Assembly: GCA_946480485.1 (NCBI GenBank)
Contig: CAMLJW010000033.1
Span: 1 to 20,799 of the forward strand
Reading direction: 5' to 3'
Length of the DNA stretch: 20,799 bases
Origin: an uncultured Streptomyces sp.
GTDB taxonomy: Bacteria; Actinomycetota; Actinomycetes; Streptomycetales; Streptomycetaceae
In this document: positions 18,703 through 20,799 of the stretch, in pieces
Numbering within the stretch: position 1 is the stretch's first letter
How the letters are laid out: every line of letters begins with the position of its first letter
Program-made: the position numbers and the translations under genes
The notes under the pieces: generated by a model
What the model saw: the letters and a program-made list of their open reading frames with translations, nothing else
The model's database searches: none
Told to the model about the DNA's origin: nothing

Positions 18703-18748
18703 ATACGTAATCCGACCGATGCCTGCCTATCACCCGACTCCCTACGGT
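18703..18748 (+). promoter_or_regulatory. Promoter and candidate operator of the leader-permease unit (copy 1)
   Basis: ATACGTAATCC (18703-18713) is followed by CCGATGCC (18716-18723), then TCCCTACGGTC with a -10-like TACGGT at 18743-18748. A -35-like ATGCCT (18719-18724) is 18 bases from it. The same arrangement recurs before the gene at 20735. ATACGTAATCC, with its TACGTA palindrome, lies just upstream of the -35, the usual place for a LuxR-type activator. Confidence 0.6.
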
Positions 18749-18824
18749 CCGACCCACGATGACCGAGGTGATGTGACGCGTGTCTCCCGAGCGCTGCACG
18801 TCATCCGAGCTGGAGGAGCAGGGC

Positions 18825-18932
18825 ATGGAAAAAGATGCAGTGGCCCATCGGATGCCGCACGGCATCACCCGTGCGGGTGGGGTGGATCGATTCCGACTGG
18901 CTTGTGACGCGAAGGCGGGGTCGCAGCGATGA
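18825..18932 (+). CDS. 35-aa leader ORF coupled to the permease
   Basis: ATG at 18825 follows a near-ideal GGAGGAG (18812-18818) at 6 bases' spacing, the strongest ribosome site in this part of the window. The frame reads MEKDAVAHRMPHGITRAGG and continues to SQR. Its TGA (18930-18932) overlaps the permease ATG (18929-18931) as ATGA. The permease itself has only a poor ribosome site, so its translation probably depends on this ORF. Two mutually exclusive hairpins lie inside the ORF (18851-18874), which raises the possibility of translational attenuation. The peptide is not recognised; it may act only through being translated. Confidence 0.6.
   Translation: MEKDAVAHRMPHGITRAGGVDRFRLACDAKAGSQR
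18851..18874 (+). promoter_or_regulatory. Two overlapping, mutually exclusive hairpins in the leader ORF
   Basis: Stem I: GATGCC (18851-18856) with GGCATC (18861-18866), loop GCAC. Stem II: GCACGG (18857-18862) with CCGTGC (18869-18874), six-base loop. Both stems are perfect, but they share bases 18857-18866, so only one can form at a time. Such a pair could respond to ribosome position on the leader. Confidence 0.45.
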
Positions 18933-20518
18933 CCTCTGAGCCCCTCGTGACCCCGGATGACGTCGCCCCGCTTCAGGTCTCTTACGAGGACGACCCGCGT
19001 GTCGTCAAGGAGGCAGCGACCGAGGACTACTCCACGCATGCCGTGCCCCGCTCGTGGCGGAGTGGCAAGTTCTCCCTTTCCATGGCTTGGTTCGCTCTGT
19101 TCAGTGCCATGTTCTGGCTGGTCGTTCCGGCCCAGCTTGCCAGCGCCGTGGGTACGGTCGACACCATCATCGGCCTGGCGCTGTCCGCCGTGACGTACGG
19201 CGCGATCAACTACGTCTTCACCCGGTACGCGATCCGCACCGGCCTCACCGTCGCCCTGATGTCGCGCCGTATGTTCGGCTACCTCGGTGCGGCGCTCGCC
19301 CCGCTGATCTTCGGTGCCACGGCGATCTACTACGCCGTGTTCGAGGGGTCAGTTGTCGGTGCCGCCTTCTCGTCGTACTTCGGCGGCAACATCAAGATCT
19401 GGTACCTCGTGGTGGTGCTGTACAGCGTGCCGCTGGCGATCGGCGGTATCCGTGTCTGGCTCGACAAGCTCAACGGGGTCCTGCTGCCGTTCTACATAGT
19501 GGGTCTCGTAGCGGCCGTCATCGCTGCCGCCGTCAAGCACGACGCCGGCAGCGCCTGGCTCACGTTCAAGCCCAAGCTGCCTTACGACGCCGGAGTTCCG
19601 GGATGGCTGTACGTATTCACGGTCTTCATGGGCGTCTGGATCATGATGATGTACACGATCGATTTCGCGCGCTTCGGTAAGCCCGAGGACGCGAAACACC
19701 ACGGCATCGTCACGTTCGGCCCGCTGTTCTACATCGCGACCTTCCTCGGCAACGGCCTGGTCGGCATCTTCCTGGCGCAGACCGTTCCGGCCAAGGGCGC
19801 GCTCTCCGAGCTCTCTTCGGTCAACTCGATCATCTCCCTGCTGGGTTTCGGCGGAGTCGTGCTTGTGTGGGTGAGCCAGACCCGCATCAACACCGCCAAC
19901 TACTACCTCTCGTCGGCCAACCTCGAGGCGTTCGCGTCCCGCACACTCAAGATTCAGTTCCCCCGCGCCGTCTGGGCCGCGATCGCCGGCGTGATCATCT
20001 ATCTGATCATGCTCACCAACGTGCTCACCTACATCCTGCAGGCCCTCGCCTGGCAGGGAGTCTTCGTGGTCGCGTGGGTGGGCATCGCGCTCACGCACAT
20101 CGTCGTCGTGGGTGACGATGCCCATGGCGTTCCCGAGTTCCGACCGGGGCGTGTGCGTCTCCTGACGCCTGGCGTCGCGGCATGGCTGGCGGCGTCGGCA
20201 CTCGGCATCTACCTGGTCGAGGGCGGCGGGACCTTCGGGGCCACCTGGTCAGCCCCTATCACCCTCCTCGTCGCGGTCGTGGCGTACGCCGCACTCGTCA
20301 GGGCAACCCGAAGCCCGCTCCTGACCCGTGGACATGACCCGCGCGATGAGGTCGATGACGCGTGGGCCGCACGCATCCGCTGCCATCGGTGCGACAAGTC
20401 GTACGTCGCCATCGAGATGGACCGCGACCCGAGCGCGGGCTATGCCGCGATCTGCTCGAGTTGCGCAGCCGCGAGCCCCCGCTTCTACCACGCCGCTCGC
20501 CGCGACAGCGGGGACTGA
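18929..20518 (+). CDS. NCS1-family permease (nucleobase/allantoin/hydantoin type) with C-terminal Cys4 tail
   Basis: A 529-aa secondary transporter of the nucleobase-cation-symport-1 family (cytosine, purines, allantoin, hydantoins). About 12 membrane segments are predicted by eye, roughly at 52-72, 78-98, 118-140, 157-173, 183-202, 223-243, 262-283, 299-317, 345-367, 371-391, 412-431 and 440-457. Family signs include GKFSLSMAWFALFSAMFW at the first helix and QTRINTANYYLSSANLEAF (317-335). The exact substrate cannot be read from the sequence. The cytosolic tail is unusual: Cys485-X2-Cys488 and Cys509-X2-Cys512 look like a zinc-ribbon knuckle pair (CHRC...CSSC). Upstream lie the 35-aa leader ORF, overlapping by four bases, and the HTH-AmiC regulator. 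A strong terminator follows. Confidence 0.92.
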   Translation: MTSEPLVTPDDVAPLQVSYEDDPRVVKEAATEDYSTHAVPRSWRSGKFSLSMAWFALFSAMFWLVVPAQLASAVGTVDTIIGLALSAVTYGAINYVFTRYAIRTGLTVALMSRRMFGYLGAALAPLIFGATAIYYAVFEGSVVGAAFSSYFGGNIKIWYLVVVLYSVPLAIGGIRVWLDKLNGVLLPFYIVGLVAAVIAAAVKHDAGSAWLTFKPKLPYDAGVPGWLYVFTVFMGVWIMMMYTIDFARFGKPEDAKHHGIVTFGPLFYIATFLGNGLVGIFLAQTVPAKGALSELSSVNSIISLLGFGGVVLVWVSQTRINTANYYLSSANLEAFASRTLKIQFPRAVWAAIAGVIIYLIMLTNVLTYILQALAWQGVFVVAWVGIALTHIVVVGDDAHGVPEFRPGRVRLLTPGVAAWLAASALGIYLVEGGGTFGATWSAPITLLVAVVAYAALVRATRSPLLTRGHDPRDEVDDAWAARIRCHRCDKSYVAIEMDRDPSAGYAAICSSCAAASPRFYHAARRDSGD

Positions 20519-20553
20519 GAGGGTACGGCTACCCCGCAGCAGCGTTGGACAGG

Positions 20554-20582
20554 GCGCCGCCAGACCTCCGGTTTGGCGGCGC
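20554..20582 (+). terminator. Terminator after the permease gene
   Basis: GCGCCGCCAGACC (20554-20566) pairs with GGTTTGGCGGCGC (20570-20582), 13 pairs with one G-T wobble and a three-base loop, 35 bases past the stop. It separates the permease from the next promoter. Confidence 0.85.
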
Positions 20583-20637
20583 GCGCTTTCAGGGCAACGC
20601 TTCGGCAAAAAGGCCCCGTCAGCACGTTGGCGTCGCA

Positions 20638-20682
20638 ATACGTAATCCTTCCGATGCCAGCCACTTGGCGCGTCCCTACCGT
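20638..20682 (+). promoter_or_regulatory. Promoter and candidate operator before the last gene (copy 2)
   Basis: ATACGTAATCC (20638-20648) is followed by CCGATGCC (20651-20658) and then TCCCTACCGTC with TACCGT at 20677-20682. A -35-like ATGCCA (20654-20659) is 17 bases from it. Order and spacing match copy 1 at 18703 to within one base, pointing to one shared regulator. Confidence 0.6.
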
Positions 20683-20734
20683 CTTCCCACCGCGGTGAAC
20701 CCGTCCTGGGCGACCCCGATCAGGAGGGCTGGGC

Positions 20735-20799
20735 ATGTATCAAGAGACATCGGTCCGCCGGTGGCCGGCTGCGACGGGCGGTCGCCTGTCGCTCCTGGC
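20735..20799 (+). CDS. Start of an unidentified gene, cut by the window edge
   Basis: ATG at 20735 has a strong AGGAGG site (20722-20727) at 7 bases' spacing and reads MYQETSVRRWPAATGGRLSL, open to the edge. The 21 visible residues do not identify a product. Its promoter repeats that of the leader-permease unit and the bases before the ATG (GGGCATG) are alike too. It is therefore likely co-regulated and might be a catabolic enzyme for the permease substrate, or another small leader peptide. Confidence 0.55.
   Translation, partial: MYQETSVRRWPAATGGRLSLL

Noticed and set aside
18719..18907. Plus-strand 62-codon ORF MPAYHPTPYG...
   Set aside because: It starts inside the repeated promoter block and has no ribosome site, unlike the leader ORF at 18825 in another frame.
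16418..19039. Very long minus-strand open frame (873 codons) opposite the regulator gene
   Set aside because: It is Arg/Pro/Gly-rich without domains and is antisense to the clearly coding HTH-AmiC gene, the leader ORF and the permease start; long antisense frames are usual in high-GC DNA.

Overview
The window reads as chromosomal DNA of a Streptomyces species or a close relative. Codons end mostly in G or C, the gene set is actinobacterial (WhiB-like protein, polyphosphate glucokinase, GlpX-type fructose bisphosphatase, DUF4245 and DUF6542 proteins), and several genes appear to start at leaderless promoters. From memory of family synteny, the order class II fumarase - class I fumarase - wblI - glpX ... 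xseB/xseA - ispH - ppgK matches the S. coelicolor core chromosome. No search was run, so this is recall and not a measured result.

Positions 1-16089 are conserved core. The left edge holds the 3' end of a penicillin-binding protein with a Thr/Pro/Glu tail. Next, on the minus strand, come a GAF-PP2C-HATPase signalling phosphatase, a DUF402 protein, class II fumarase (fumC) and class I [4Fe-4S] fumarase. A 570-bp gap leads to wblI (+), which converges on glpX (-) across a 38-bp perfect palindrome. Then follow a DUF4245 membrane-anchored protein (+), the exonuclease VII operon xseA-xseB (-), divergent ispH (+), ppgK (+), a DUF6542 membrane protein (-) and the GTPase/ATPase ychF (+), which ends in an intrinsic terminator.

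Positions 16098-20799 look accessory and are the most interesting part. They contain: a small ACT-domain gene (-) that seems to carry a one-base frameshift; a possible 47-aa ORF; a 597-aa protein joining a LuxR/NarL-type helix-turn-helix to an AmiC/Leu-Ile-Val-type ligand-binding domain without a signal peptide; a 35-aa leader ORF with a strong ribosome site whose stop overlaps (ATGA) the start of an NCS1-family nucleobase/hydantoin/allantoin-type permease; and the first 65 bases of another gene. The permease has an unusual C-terminal CX2C-X20-CX2C tail. The promoter of the leader-permease unit and the promoter of the last, cut-off gene share a conserved block (22 of 25 positions, then a second block around the -10).

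Working model (inference): the HTH-AmiC fusion is a one-protein cytoplasmic sensor-regulator. It would bind a small nitrogen compound imported by the permease and activate the two repeated promoters. Two mutually exclusive hairpins inside the leader ORF may add a second, translational layer of control.
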